From Streptomyces qaidamensis (GTDB lineage Bacteria > Actinomycetota > Actinomycetes > Streptomycetales > Streptomycetaceae): a stretch of 64,000 nucleotides of DNA. This document shows positions 50,596 to 58,699 of this stretch, in pieces. The stretch spans positions 5,518,001 through 5,582,000 of the forward strand of contig NZ_CP015098.1 of the NCBI RefSeq assembly GCF_001611795.1, given 5' to 3'. Under the pieces are notes generated by a model that was given only the letters and a program-made list of their open reading frames with translations, was not told where the DNA came from and searched no databases. The position numbers and the translations under genes were made by a program. Position 1 is the stretch's first letter, and every line of letters begins with the position of its first letter.

Positions 50596-52992
50596 GTGAC
50601 CGGTGTGGAACAGACGGCGGGCCGGGCGGCCGGGGCGGGGCCGGTGCTGCTCGGGGTGCGGCATCACGGACCGGGGTCGGCGCGGGCGGTGCGGGCGGCG
50701 CTGGAGGAGGTCCGGCCGCGGGTTGTGCTGATCGAGGGGCCGCCCGAGGCCGACGCCCTGATCCCGATCGCCGCCGACGAGGAGATGCGGCCGCCGGTCG
50801 CCCTGCTCGCCCACGCCGTGGACGAGCCCGGCCGCTCGGCGTTCTGGCCGCTGGCCGGGTTCTCCCCGGAGTGGATCGCCCTCCGCTGGGCCCTGGAGCA
50901 CCACGTCCCGGCCCGCTTCATCGACCTGCCGGCCACGCACACGCTGGCCTGGGGGAGACAGGAGGACGAAGCGGGAACAGAGGGCGAACGTCCGCCGCCC
51001 GCCGGGACGGCGCCGGACGGGGACACCGGTCCCGGCTCCGCCGAGCTCCGGATCGATCCGCTCGGCGTGCTCGCCGACGCCGCCGGCTACGACGACCCGG
51101 AGCGGTGGTGGGAGGACGTCGTGGAGCACCGGGGCGCGGGGGAGGGCGACGCGCTCGCGCCGTTCACCGCGCTGGAGGAGGCCATGGGTGCGCTGCGGGA
51201 GACCTACGGCAGCGGGGGCCACGACCGGGACCTGGTGCGGGAGGCGTACATGCGGCTTCAGGTGCGCGCCGCACAGCGGGAGTTCGAGCACGGCGTGGCG
51301 GTGGTCTGCGGGGCCTGGCACGTGCCCGCACTGCGGCAGAAGACCACCGTCGCCGCCGACAAGGCGCTGTTGAAGGGGCTGCCCAAGGTCAAGACGGACA
51401 TGACCTGGGTGCCGTGGACCCACCGCCGGCTCGCCCGGACCAGCGGGTACGGAGCCGGCATCGACTCACCGGGCTGGTACGGACACCTGTTCGGCGCCCC
51501 GGACCGGCCGGTGGAGCGGTGGCTGACCAAGGTGGCGGGGCTGCTGCGCGCCGAGGACCGGATCGTCTCCTCCGCGCACGTCATCGAGGCGGTGCGGCTG
51601 GCCGAGACGCTCGCCGCGATGCGCGGCCGTCCGCTGCCCGGCCTGAGCGAGACGACCGACGCCGTGCGGGCGGTGATGTGCGAGGGTTCGGACGTACCGC
51701 TGGCACTCATCCGGGACCGACTGGTCGTGGGGGACGTGCTGGGGGAAGTGCCGCCGTCGGCACCGGCCGTGCCGTTGCAGCGGGACCTCACCCGGCTGCA
51801 ACGCCGGCTGCGGCTGAAGCCGGAGGCGCTGGAGCGGGAGCTGGAGCTCGACCTGCGCAAGGAGAACGACGCCGCCCGCAGCAGGCTGCTGCACCGGCTG
51901 CGACTGCTCGGCATCGCGTGGGGCGAACCGGCCGCATCGCGGGGCAGCACCGGCACGTTCCGGGAGACATGGCGGCTGCGCTGGGAGCCCGAACTGTCCG
52001 TGCGCGTCGCCGAGGCCGGCGTGTGGGGGACGACCGTCCTGTCCGCCGCGACCGCCAAGGCCGAAGCGGACGCCGTCGGCGCGGAAGGCCTCGCCGGCGT
52101 CACCGGGCTCGCCGAGCGCTGCCTGCTGGCCGAACTGCCCGACGCGCTCCCCACGGTGATGCGGGTCCTCGCCGACCGCGCGGCCCTCGACACGGACGTC
52201 GGCCATCTCGCCCAGGCGCTCCCGGCCCTGGTCCGCTCCCTGCGCTACGGAGACGTGCGCGGCACGGACACCGGAGCTCTGGCGGAGGTCGCCGCGGGCC
52301 TGGCCGAGCGGGTCTTCGTCGGTCTCCCCCCGGCCTGCGCCGCCCTCGACGCGGACGCCGCCGAGGAGATGCGGGGCCACGTGGACGCGGTGCACGGGGC
52401 CGTGGCCCTGCTGGGCGACGCCCCCGCGGCGGGGCACGGCCGGCTGAGAGGCCGTTGGCAGTCCGTGCTGCGGGTGCTGTCCGGGCGGGACACCGTGCCG
52501 GGGGTCGTCCGGGGGCGGGCCGTCCGGCTGCTGCTCGACGACGGGCAACTGGCCCAGGACGAGGCGGCACTGCTGATGGGACTCGTCCTGTCACCGGGCA
52601 CACCGCCGGCGGACGCGGCCGCGTGGGTCGAGGGCTTCGTCGGAGGCGGTTCCGGGGGCGGAATGCTCCTGGTGCACGACGAGCGGCTGCTCGGACTGGT
52701 CGACGCGTGGCTGACCGGGGTTCCGGCCGAGGCCTTCACGGACGTACTGCCCCTGCTGCGGCGGACGTTCTCGGCGTACGAGCCCGGAGTGCGCCGGACC
52801 CTCGGCGAACTGGTCCGGCGCGGAGCGGGAACCGGGTGCGGCGCGACAGCCGCCGGTACCGCGACGCCCGGCTTCGCGGCCGACTTCGACATCGAGCGTG
52901 CCGACGCGGTGCTGCCGGTCGTGCGGCTGCTGCTCGGGCTGGACGACATGGACGAGAACACCGACGACAACCTGGCGGGGGTGACGGGATGA
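50596..52992 (+). CDS. DUF5682 family protein (YehM-like)
   Basis: 798 residues. The N-terminal LLGVRHHGPGSARAVRAAL and VVLIEGPPEAD motifs are diagnostic of DUF5682, whose core resembles the EreA/ChaN/TraB-type fold (histidine pair plus GP-E). A long helical C-terminal half follows. Function unknown; it sits between MoxR and VWA genes. GTG 50596 has AGGGGGATGAA upstream. It ends in an ATGA overlap with a 48-codon ORF. Confidence 0.82.
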   Translation: MTGVEQTAGRAAGAGPVLLGVRHHGPGSARAVRAALEEVRPRVVLIEGPPEADALIPIAADEEMRPPVALLAHAVDEPGRSAFWPLAGFSPEWIALRWALEHHVPARFIDLPATHTLAWGRQEDEAGTEGERPPPAGTAPDGDTGPGSAELRIDPLGVLADAAGYDDPERWWEDVVEHRGAGEGDALAPFTALEEAMGALRETYGSGGHDRDLVREAYMRLQVRAAQREFEHGVAVVCGAWHVPALRQKTTVAADKALLKGLPKVKTDMTWVPWTHRRLARTSGYGAGIDSPGWYGHLFGAPDRPVERWLTKVAGLLRAEDRIVSSAHVIEAVRLAETLAAMRGRPLPGLSETTDAVRAVMCEGSDVPLALIRDRLVVGDVLGEVPPSAPAVPLQRDLTRLQRRLRLKPEALERELELDLRKENDAARSRLLHRLRLLGIAWGEPAASRGSTGTFRETWRLRWEPELSVRVAEAGVWGTTVLSAATAKAEADAVGAEGLAGVTGLAERCLLAELPDALPTVMRVLADRAALDTDVGHLAQALPALVRSLRYGDVRGTDTGALAEVAAGLAERVFVGLPPACAALDADAAEEMRGHVDAVHGAVALLGDAPAAGHGRLRGRWQSVLRVLSGRDTVPGVVRGRAVRLLLDDGQLAQDEAALLMGLVLSPGTPPADAAAWVEGFVGGGSGGGMLLVHDERLLGLVDAWLTGVPAEAFTDVLPLLRRTFSAYEPGVRRTLGELVRRGAGTGCGATAAGTATPGFAADFDIERADAVLPVVRLLLGLDDMDENTDDNLAGVTG

Positions 52993-53135
52993 CGACCGAG
53001 GCACTGAGGGAGCGGACGACGGCACCGGAAACGGGAGCCACCGTGACGGGCGGGCCCCGGGCGGAAAGGCGGCCATCGACGACCGTGCCGGTGATCCCGC
53101 TGTGGGAACGGCCTCGTAGGGGAGGGCGGGCATGA
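52989..53135 (+). CDS. 48-residue hypothetical protein bridging DUF5682 and VWA genes
   Basis: ORF of 48 residues whose ATG overlaps the DUF5682 stop (ATGA at 52989-52992) and whose stop overlaps the VWA start (ATGA at 53132-53135). A GGGGG-rich ribosome site precedes it. The product is disordered and basic with many Thr, Pro and Arg, ending VPVIPLWERPRRGGRA. Its double coupling argues that it is translated, perhaps as a short linker or adaptor peptide. No homologue recognised. Confidence 0.6.
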   Translation: MTTEALRERTTAPETGATVTGGPRAERRPSTTVPVIPLWERPRRGGRA

Positions 53136-54298
53136 CGTCCGGGACGACGGACCCGGCGCAGGAGCGGCTGCGGCGCTGGCGGCTCGTCCTCGGGGGCGAC
53201 GCGGCGGACGGCACCGGCTGCGCGCTGTCGGGGCAGGACGCGGCGATGGACGGAGCGCTCACCGCGCTCTACGGCAGGAAGGACGGCAGGTCACAGGGGG
53301 GCCGGGAGCGTGCGGCGGGGCTCGGGGCATCGGCACCGTCCGTGGCGCGCTGGCTGGGGGACATCCGGACGTACTTCCCCTCCTCCGTCGTGCAGGTCAT
53401 GCAGCGCGACGCCATCGACCGGCTCGGTCTCGCCACGCTGCTGCTGGAACCGGAGATGCTGGAGGCGGTCGAGGCCGACGTGCACCTCGTCGGCACGCTG
53501 CTGTCGCTCAACAAGGCGATGCCGGAGACGACGAAGGAGACGGCCCGGGCCGTCGTGCGCAAGGTCGTCGAGGACCTGGAGAAGCGGCTCGCCACCCGCA
53601 CCCGGGCCACCCTCACCGGCGCCCTCGACCGCAGCGCCCGGATCAACCGGCCCCGCCACCACGACATCGACTGGAACCGCACCATCGCGGCCAACCTCAA
53701 GCACTACCTGCCCGAGTACCGAACGATCGTGCCGGAGCGGCTCATCGGGTTCGGGCGGGCTGCCCAGTCCACCAAGAAGGAGGTCATCCTCTGTATCGAC
53801 CAGTCGGGATCCATGGCGGCATCGGTTGTGTACGCATCGGTGTTCGGGGCGGTGCTCGCCTCGATGCGGACGATCTCCACGCGACTCGTCGTCTTCGACA
53901 CGGCGGTCGTCGATCTCACGGACCAGCTGGACGACCCGGTCGACGTGCTGTTCGGCACGCAGCTCGGTGGTGGCACGGACATCAACCGGGCGCTCGCGTA
54001 CTGCCAGTCGCAGATCACCCGGCCCGCGGAGACGGTGGTCGTGCTGATCAGCGACCTCTACGAGGGCGGCATCCGCAACGAGATGCTCAAGCGGGTGTCC
54101 GCGATGAAGGCGTCGGGCGTGCAGTTCGTGACACTGCTGGCGCTCTCGGACGAAGGGGCACCGGCGTACGACCGGGAGCACGCGGCCGCGCTCGCGGCGT
54201 TGGGGGCGCCGGCGTTCGCCTGCACGCCCGATCTGTTCCCGGAGGTGATGGCGGCGGCGATCGAGAAGCGGCCGTTGCCGATACCCGATGCGGCGTGA
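53132..54298 (+). CDS. VWA (von Willebrand factor A) domain protein, YehP/CoxE-like
   Basis: 388 residues. A helical N-terminal half is followed by a VWA domain (about 215-385) with an intact MIDAS: DQSGS (D-x-S-x-S), T in GGGTDINRAL and D in VLISDLYEGG. VWA proteins bind the MoxR ATPase and a metal-coordinated client. Last gene of the MoxR-DUF5682-small ORF-VWA operon, followed by a hairpin. Confidence 0.9.
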   Translation: MTSGTTDPAQERLRRWRLVLGGDAADGTGCALSGQDAAMDGALTALYGRKDGRSQGGRERAAGLGASAPSVARWLGDIRTYFPSSVVQVMQRDAIDRLGLATLLLEPEMLEAVEADVHLVGTLLSLNKAMPETTKETARAVVRKVVEDLEKRLATRTRATLTGALDRSARINRPRHHDIDWNRTIAANLKHYLPEYRTIVPERLIGFGRAAQSTKKEVILCIDQSGSMAASVVYASVFGAVLASMRTISTRLVVFDTAVVDLTDQLDDPVDVLFGTQLGGGTDINRALAYCQSQITRPAETVVVLISDLYEGGIRNEMLKRVSAMKASGVQFVTLLALSDEGAPAYDREHAAALAALGAPAFACTPDLFPEVMAAAIEKRPLPIPDAA

Positions 54299-54325
54299 CG
54301 GGTGCTGCGTGATCTGCCCGGCGTG

Positions 54326-54350
54326 ATCTGCCCTGCGTGAGGGGGCAGAT
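54326..54350 (+). terminator. Hairpin after the VWA gene
   Basis: ATCTGCCC (54326-54333) pairs with GGGCAGAT (54343-54350), 9-nt loop, 28 bp after the stop codon. Short, so moderate confidence. Confidence 0.5.
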
Positions 54351-54471
54351 GGCGATTTGTCGATGGGTCGTCGTCCGGCTTGTGGCAGCAAAAGGGACAT
54401 GACGGCCCATCGATTAGCAAGGGCTTGCGCAACCTCCGCACTCCCGTGCGAGGATCGGCGCCTGCTCGGCC

Positions 54472-55935
54472 GTGCGGAGTGCCGGCCGGGCGGTACCGCT
54501 TCCGTCGCACGGGAGGAAGCTTCCCCTCTTGAGCTGTTCAGCCGCCCTGCCCGGAGCCGCGTTGCGCACGCTGCGCACGGCGGCCGGGCGGCGTGCGCTT
54601 CAAGTGGCGCTGCTGGTGGGTGGGTTGCTGGTCGTCGGACTGCTGTGGGGGGAGCAGGCCCATGCGGAGACCGGTGTGGACGGTGTGGGGGAGCGGGCGC
54701 GGCCGGAGGGCCGGGCCGGTGAGGTCGTCAGCGGCCAGAGGTTCGTTCGGGCGGCGGGTGAGGCGGGGGGATCTGAGCGCCGGGGGCCGGTAGACGCGCA
54801 GGTGGGGGGGTCGCTGTCGCCGTCATCGTCGTCCCCGCGGAGGCAGTCGCCGGAGCGGGCGTCGCAGGTGGAGCGTCCGGAGCTGCCCGGGCCGACGTCG
54901 CACAGGGGGGTGCCGGACAGGGTTGTGCCGGATCTCCCGGCCGTTTCGGACCTCCTGGCGGTTTCAGACCTTCCGGCCGCAGCCGACTCGCCGGGGGTGT
55001 CGGGCGCACCTGTGCTGCCGTCCTCGCTGGGGGTGTCGGGCGCACCGGTGCTGCCGTCCTCGCCGGGGGTGTCGGGCGCACCTAGGTTGCCGTCCTGGCC
55101 GGAGGTGTCGGGCGCACGGGCGCTGCCGTCCTCGCTGGGGGTGTCGGGCGCACCTGTGCTGCCGTCCTCGCTGGGGGTGTCGGGCGCACGGGCGCTTCCG
55201 TCCTGGCCGGGAGTGCCGGACGCACCGGTGCTTCCCTCCTCCCCGCAGCTACCGCACGCACCGGCGCTGCCCACCTTGCCCGGGCTGCCCGAGTCACCCG
55301 TGCTGCCGGACCTGCACGACCTGCCGGACCTCTCGGACCTGCCCGACCTGCCCCCCCCCCCCGGCGACCCCGACGTCGAGCTCCCGGGAGCACCCGCTTC
55401 CCCCGCTCTACCTACCCCGCTCGCTCCCCCCGCCTTCCCCCCCCCGCTCGCTCCCCCCGTCTTCCCCACCCCCGCCACGGCCGACCGCCAGCCGGGCAGG
55501 ATATCGGCGCCGGCCTCGGGAACGGTGGTGTCCGCGGACGAAGCCGCCCCCTCGCGACAGGCCGGGAGACCGACCCCCGCACACCCGAGGGCCCACGGCG
55601 TCCACGCCTCCCACCTCAGATCCGCCCACACCCTGAGCCGCGCAGATCGCCTCGGCCGCCCCAGCCGTCCGAGCCACACCGGCCACCCCGGCCGCCACGG
55701 ATCGTCGCCGCAGGCGGGACGTACCCCGGCCGCCGGTCACTCGCCCGGCGGTCGTCCCGACGGCGTGCTCGGCAACCGGTCCCTGGCCGACAGCGGCTCG
55801 TCGCGGCACGGCGAGGTCCACGCCGTCACCCCGAGCCCCTGGGCGCCGCTCACGCTCGTGTCCGGTGCGGGGGCCCGCACTTCCGGGGCCGGTACCCGGT
55901 CCGGTCATCGGGACATCGCCCTCTTCCCCGGCTAG
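54472..55935 (+). CDS. Exported Pro-rich repeat protein
   Basis: Up to 487 residues. A signal peptide (RTAAGRRALQVALLVGGLLV, cleavage after AHA near residue 65) leads to low-complexity mature sequence with no recognisable catalytic domain. About nine 12-residue repeats of the form SLGVSGAPVLPS (about 173-280) are followed by Asp-Leu-Pro repeats, poly-Pro and a basic Ser/His/Arg-rich end. Start uncertain: GTG 54472 or TTG 54529, the latter with GGAGGAAG 12 nt upstream. Probably a cell-surface or wall-associated filler protein. Confidence 0.65.
   Translation: MRSAGRAVPLPSHGRKLPLLSCSAALPGAALRTLRTAAGRRALQVALLVGGLLVVGLLWGEQAHAETGVDGVGERARPEGRAGEVVSGQRFVRAAGEAGGSERRGPVDAQVGGSLSPSSSSPRRQSPERASQVERPELPGPTSHRGVPDRVVPDLPAVSDLLAVSDLPAAADSPGVSGAPVLPSSLGVSGAPVLPSSPGVSGAPRLPSWPEVSGARALPSSLGVSGAPVLPSSLGVSGARALPSWPGVPDAPVLPSSPQLPHAPALPTLPGLPESPVLPDLHDLPDLSDLPDLPPPPGDPDVELPGAPASPALPTPLAPPAFPPPLAPPVFPTPATADRQPGRISAPASGTVVSADEAAPSRQAGRPTPAHPRAHGVHASHLRSAHTLSRADRLGRPSRPSHTGHPGRHGSSPQAGRTPAAGHSPGGRPDGVLGNRSLADSGSSRHGEVHAVTPSPWAPLTLVSGAGARTSGAGTRSGHRDIALFPG
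54988..55311 (+). repeat. 36-bp tandem repeats, about nine units
   Basis: Nine in-frame 36-bp units, the first six nearly identical (core GTGTCGGGCGCACC), the last three degenerate. Copy number is likely variable. Confidence 0.85.
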
Positions 55936-56105
55936 CACGGACGGCCGTCGAGGGCTCCCCGCCACAAGCCTCCGGGAGTTCCTCGCGCGACCGGCCCCGC
56001 CCGGGGTGCCCCGCGGCACCCCTCCCGCTCCCAGTGCTTCACGAGGCGTCACGCCCGGACGGCCGAAAGCCGTCGGTGGTCCGAGGCCGTAAACCTCGTG
56101 GATGG

Positions 56106-56141
56106 GTCGGGCGGCCCCCATTGGGGTGGGGGCCGCCCGAC
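56106..56141 (+). terminator. Terminator hairpin, 14-bp stem
   Basis: Perfect stem 56106-56119 with 56128-56141, 8-nt loop. Confidence 0.8.
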
Positions 56142-56203
56142 CAGGCGCCCCGGAGAGCCAGGCCCTGAACAGGGCCTTCGTGCTCCCTCCGGGGTGTCCG
56201 GCG

Positions 56204-56239
56204 GGCCTCACCGGGTCAGCCCCATCCCGGTGAGGCCCC
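56204..56239. terminator. Second hairpin, 13-bp stem
   Basis: Perfect stem 56204-56216 with 56227-56239, 10-nt loop. It could be a second terminator or part of a transcript leading to sucC. Confidence 0.6.
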
Positions 56240-56484
56240 TCACCCGCTCCTCACATCCGGCACGCCGTGCCAGAGAGCGCGGCATCATGTGACAGGTATC
56301 ACCGCTCAGGTGTGACCCTCGATTTAGAGGCCCCCCGCAAGCAGCGATAACCTGCGAGACGGACATGCCGCGCGCTCGGACACCGTGTGCGCCTCCCTTG
56401 TGACAGACAGCGGACGTCACGTTGCCCTCGCGGCACGCCCACGCAGACAACGAACCGCGAGATCACTGATAGGGACGGAAGCGC

Positions 56485-57663
56485 GTGGACCTGTTCGAGT
56501 ACCAGGCGAGGGACCTCTTCGCCAAGCACGATGTACCGGTGCTGGCCGGTGAAGTCATCGACACGCCTGAGGCGGCCCGCGCAGCCACCGAGCGCCTCGG
56601 TGGCAAGTCCGTCGTCAAGGCCCAGGTGAAGGTCGGCGGCCGTGGCAAGGCCGGCGGCGTCAAGCTCGCCGCCACCCCCGACGAGGCGGTCGAGCACGCG
56701 ACCAACATCCTCGGCATGGACATCAAGGGCCACACGGTCCACAAGGTGATGATCGCCGAGACGGCCCCGGAGATCCTGGAGGAGTACTACGTCTCCTTCC
56801 TCCTGGACCGTGCCAACCGCACCTTCCTCTCCATCGCGTCCGTCGAGGGCGGCGTGGAGATCGAGGAGGTGGCGGCCACCCGTCCGGAGGCCGTTGCCAA
56901 GACGCCGATCGACGCCAACGAGGGTGTCACCGAGGCCAAGGCCCGCGAGATCGTCGCGGCCGCCAAGTTCCCGGCCGAGGTCGCCGACAAGGTCGTGAAC
57001 GTCCTGGTCAAGCTGTGGGACACCTTCATCAAGGAGGACGCCCTCCTGGTCGAGGTCAACCCGCTGGCCAAGGTCGCCTCCGGTGAGGTCATCGCCCTGG
57101 ACGGCAAGGTCTCCCTGGACGAGAACGCCGAGTTCCGTCAGCCGGAGCACGAGGCCCTCCAGGACAAGGCCGCGGCCAACCCGCTCGAGGCCGCCGCCAA
57201 GGAGAAGAACCTCAACTACGTCAAGCTCGACGGCGAGGTCGGCATCATCGGCAACGGCGCGGGCCTCGTCATGAGCACCCTGGACGTCGTCGCGTACGCC
57301 GGTGAGGCGCACGGCGGCGTGAAGCCGGCCAACTTCCTCGACATCGGTGGTGGCGCCTCCGCCGCCGTCATGGCGAACGGCCTGGAGATCATCCTCGGCG
57401 ACCCGGACGTCAAGTCCGTCTTCGTCAACGTCTTCGGTGGCATCACCGCCTGTGACGAGGTCGCCAACGGCATCGTCCAGGCGCTGCAGCTGCTCAAGGA
57501 CAAGGGCGAGGACGTCACCAAGCCCCTGGTCGTCCGTCTGGACGGCAACAACGCGGAGCTCGGGCGCAAGATCCTCTCCGACGCCAACCACCCGCTGGTT
57601 CAGCGCGTGGACACCATGGACGGAGCGGCCGACAAGGCCGCCGAGCTCGCGGCTGCGAAGTAA
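56485..57663 (+). CDS. sucC: Succinyl-CoA synthetase beta subunit (ADP-forming)
   Basis: 392 residues. TCA-cycle enzyme making ATP from succinyl-CoA, paired with SucD. N-terminal ATP-grasp domain (DLFEYQARDLFAKHDVPV; KAQVKVGGRGKAGGVKLA) and C-terminal CoA-ligase part (GEAHGGVKPANFLDIGGGAS; VNVFGGITACDEVANGI). GTG start after GGGACGGAAG. It is followed 21 bp later by sucD. Confidence 0.97.
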   Translation: MDLFEYQARDLFAKHDVPVLAGEVIDTPEAARAATERLGGKSVVKAQVKVGGRGKAGGVKLAATPDEAVEHATNILGMDIKGHTVHKVMIAETAPEILEEYYVSFLLDRANRTFLSIASVEGGVEIEEVAATRPEAVAKTPIDANEGVTEAKAREIVAAAKFPAEVADKVVNVLVKLWDTFIKEDALLVEVNPLAKVASGEVIALDGKVSLDENAEFRQPEHEALQDKAAANPLEAAAKEKNLNYVKLDGEVGIIGNGAGLVMSTLDVVAYAGEAHGGVKPANFLDIGGGASAAVMANGLEIILGDPDVKSVFVNVFGGITACDEVANGIVQALQLLKDKGEDVTKPLVVRLDGNNAELGRKILSDANHPLVQRVDTMDGAADKAAELAAAK

Positions 57664-57684
57664 GGGACGAGGGACTAAACAGCC

Positions 57685-58569
57685 ATGGCTATCTTCCTCA
57701 ACAAGGACAGCAAGGTCATCGTCCAGGGCATGACCGGTGCCACGGGCATGAAGCACACCAAGCTCATGCTGGCCGACGGCACGAACATCGTCGGTGGCGT
57801 GAACCCCCGCAAGGCGGGCACGTCCGTCGACATCGACGGCAACGACATCCCGGTGTTCGGCACGGTCGCCGAGGCGATCGAGAAGACGGGCGCCAACGTG
57901 TCCGTCCTCTTCGTCCCGCCGGCCTTCGCCAAGGCCGCCGTCGTCGAGGCCATCGACGCCGAGATCCCGCTCGCGGTCGTCATCACCGAGGGCATCGCGG
58001 TCCACGACTCGGCCGCGTTCTACGCGTACGCCGTGTCCAAGGGCAACAAGACCCGCATCATCGGCCCGAACTGCCCCGGCCTCATCACGCCGGGCCAGTC
58101 CAACGCCGGCATCATCCCGGGCGACATCACCAAGCCGGGCCGCATCGGCCTGGTGTCGAAGTCCGGCACGCTGACGTACCAGATGATGTACGAGCTGCGG
58201 GACATCGGCTTCTCCTCCGCCGTCGGCATCGGTGGCGACCCGGTCATCGGGACGACCCACATCGACGCCCTCGCCGCGTTCGAGGCCGACCCCGACACCG
58301 ACCTGATCGTCATGATCGGTGAGATCGGCGGCGACGCCGAGGAGCGGGCCGCGGCCTTCATCAAGGAGAACGTGAAGAAGCCGGTCGTCGGCTACGTCGC
58401 GGGCTTCACCGCGCCCGAGGGCAAGACCATGGGCCACGCCGGCGCCATCGTCTCCGGCTCCTCCGGCACCGCCGCCGCGAAGAAGGAGGCCTTGGAGGCC
58501 GCCGGCGTCAAGGTCGGCAAGACGCCGACCGAGACGGCCAAGCTGGCCCGCGCCATCCTCGCCGGCTGA
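57685..58569 (+). CDS. sucD: Succinyl-CoA synthetase alpha subunit
   Basis: 294 residues. CoA-binding Rossmann domain (VIVQGMTGATGMKHTKLML) and the ligase domain with the phosphohistidine in KTMGHAGAIVSG; GPNCPGLITPG is the family signature. It forms the alpha-beta enzyme with SucC and is co-transcribed. Confidence 0.97.
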   Translation: MAIFLNKDSKVIVQGMTGATGMKHTKLMLADGTNIVGGVNPRKAGTSVDIDGNDIPVFGTVAEAIEKTGANVSVLFVPPAFAKAAVVEAIDAEIPLAVVITEGIAVHDSAAFYAYAVSKGNKTRIIGPNCPGLITPGQSNAGIIPGDITKPGRIGLVSKSGTLTYQMMYELRDIGFSSAVGIGGDPVIGTTHIDALAAFEADPDTDLIVMIGEIGGDAEERAAAFIKENVKKPVVGYVAGFTAPEGKTMGHAGAIVSGSSGTAAAKKEALEAAGVKVGKTPTETAKLARAILAG

Positions 58570-58590
58570 GCATCGCCGCACGGCTCACAG

Positions 58591-58624
58591 GTGGGCCCGC
58601 TCCCTGCACGGGGGGCGGGCCCAC
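58591..58624. terminator. Terminator after sucCD
   Basis: Perfect 10-bp GTGGGCCCGC / GCGGGCCCAC stem (58591-58600, 58615-58624), 14-nt loop, 21 bp after the sucD stop. Confidence 0.75.
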
Positions 58625-58665
58625 CGCCCGTTTCCACCGCCCGTTTCCACCGCCCGTTTCCACGG
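58624..58665. repeat. Three tandem 13-bp repeats
   Basis: CCGCCCGTTTCCA is repeated three times head to tail just after the sucD terminator, between convergent genes. Likely a neutral microsatellite-like array. Confidence 0.75.
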
Positions 58666-58699
58666 CCCTCTCCCGGAGGCCGGAGGCCGGAGGTCGGCG

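Larger units (their letters stand above)
55936..56484. other. 548-bp region upstream of sucC
   Basis: No credible gene. It contains two hairpins (annotated) and, nearer sucC, the probable promoter region 56290-56470 with a GTGAC/GTCAC inverted pair at 56400-56420. No definite -35/-10 pair could be assigned. Confidence 0.5.

Noticed and set aside
50871..52988. Long Arg/Gly-rich plus-strand frame within the DUF5682 gene
   Set aside because: Shadow frame; only its last 48 codons (52989-53135) form a credible gene.
54305..54340. Tandem GCGTGATCTGCC units after the VWA gene as a regulatory repeat
   Set aside because: Only two to three imperfect short units, better explained as part of the terminator region.
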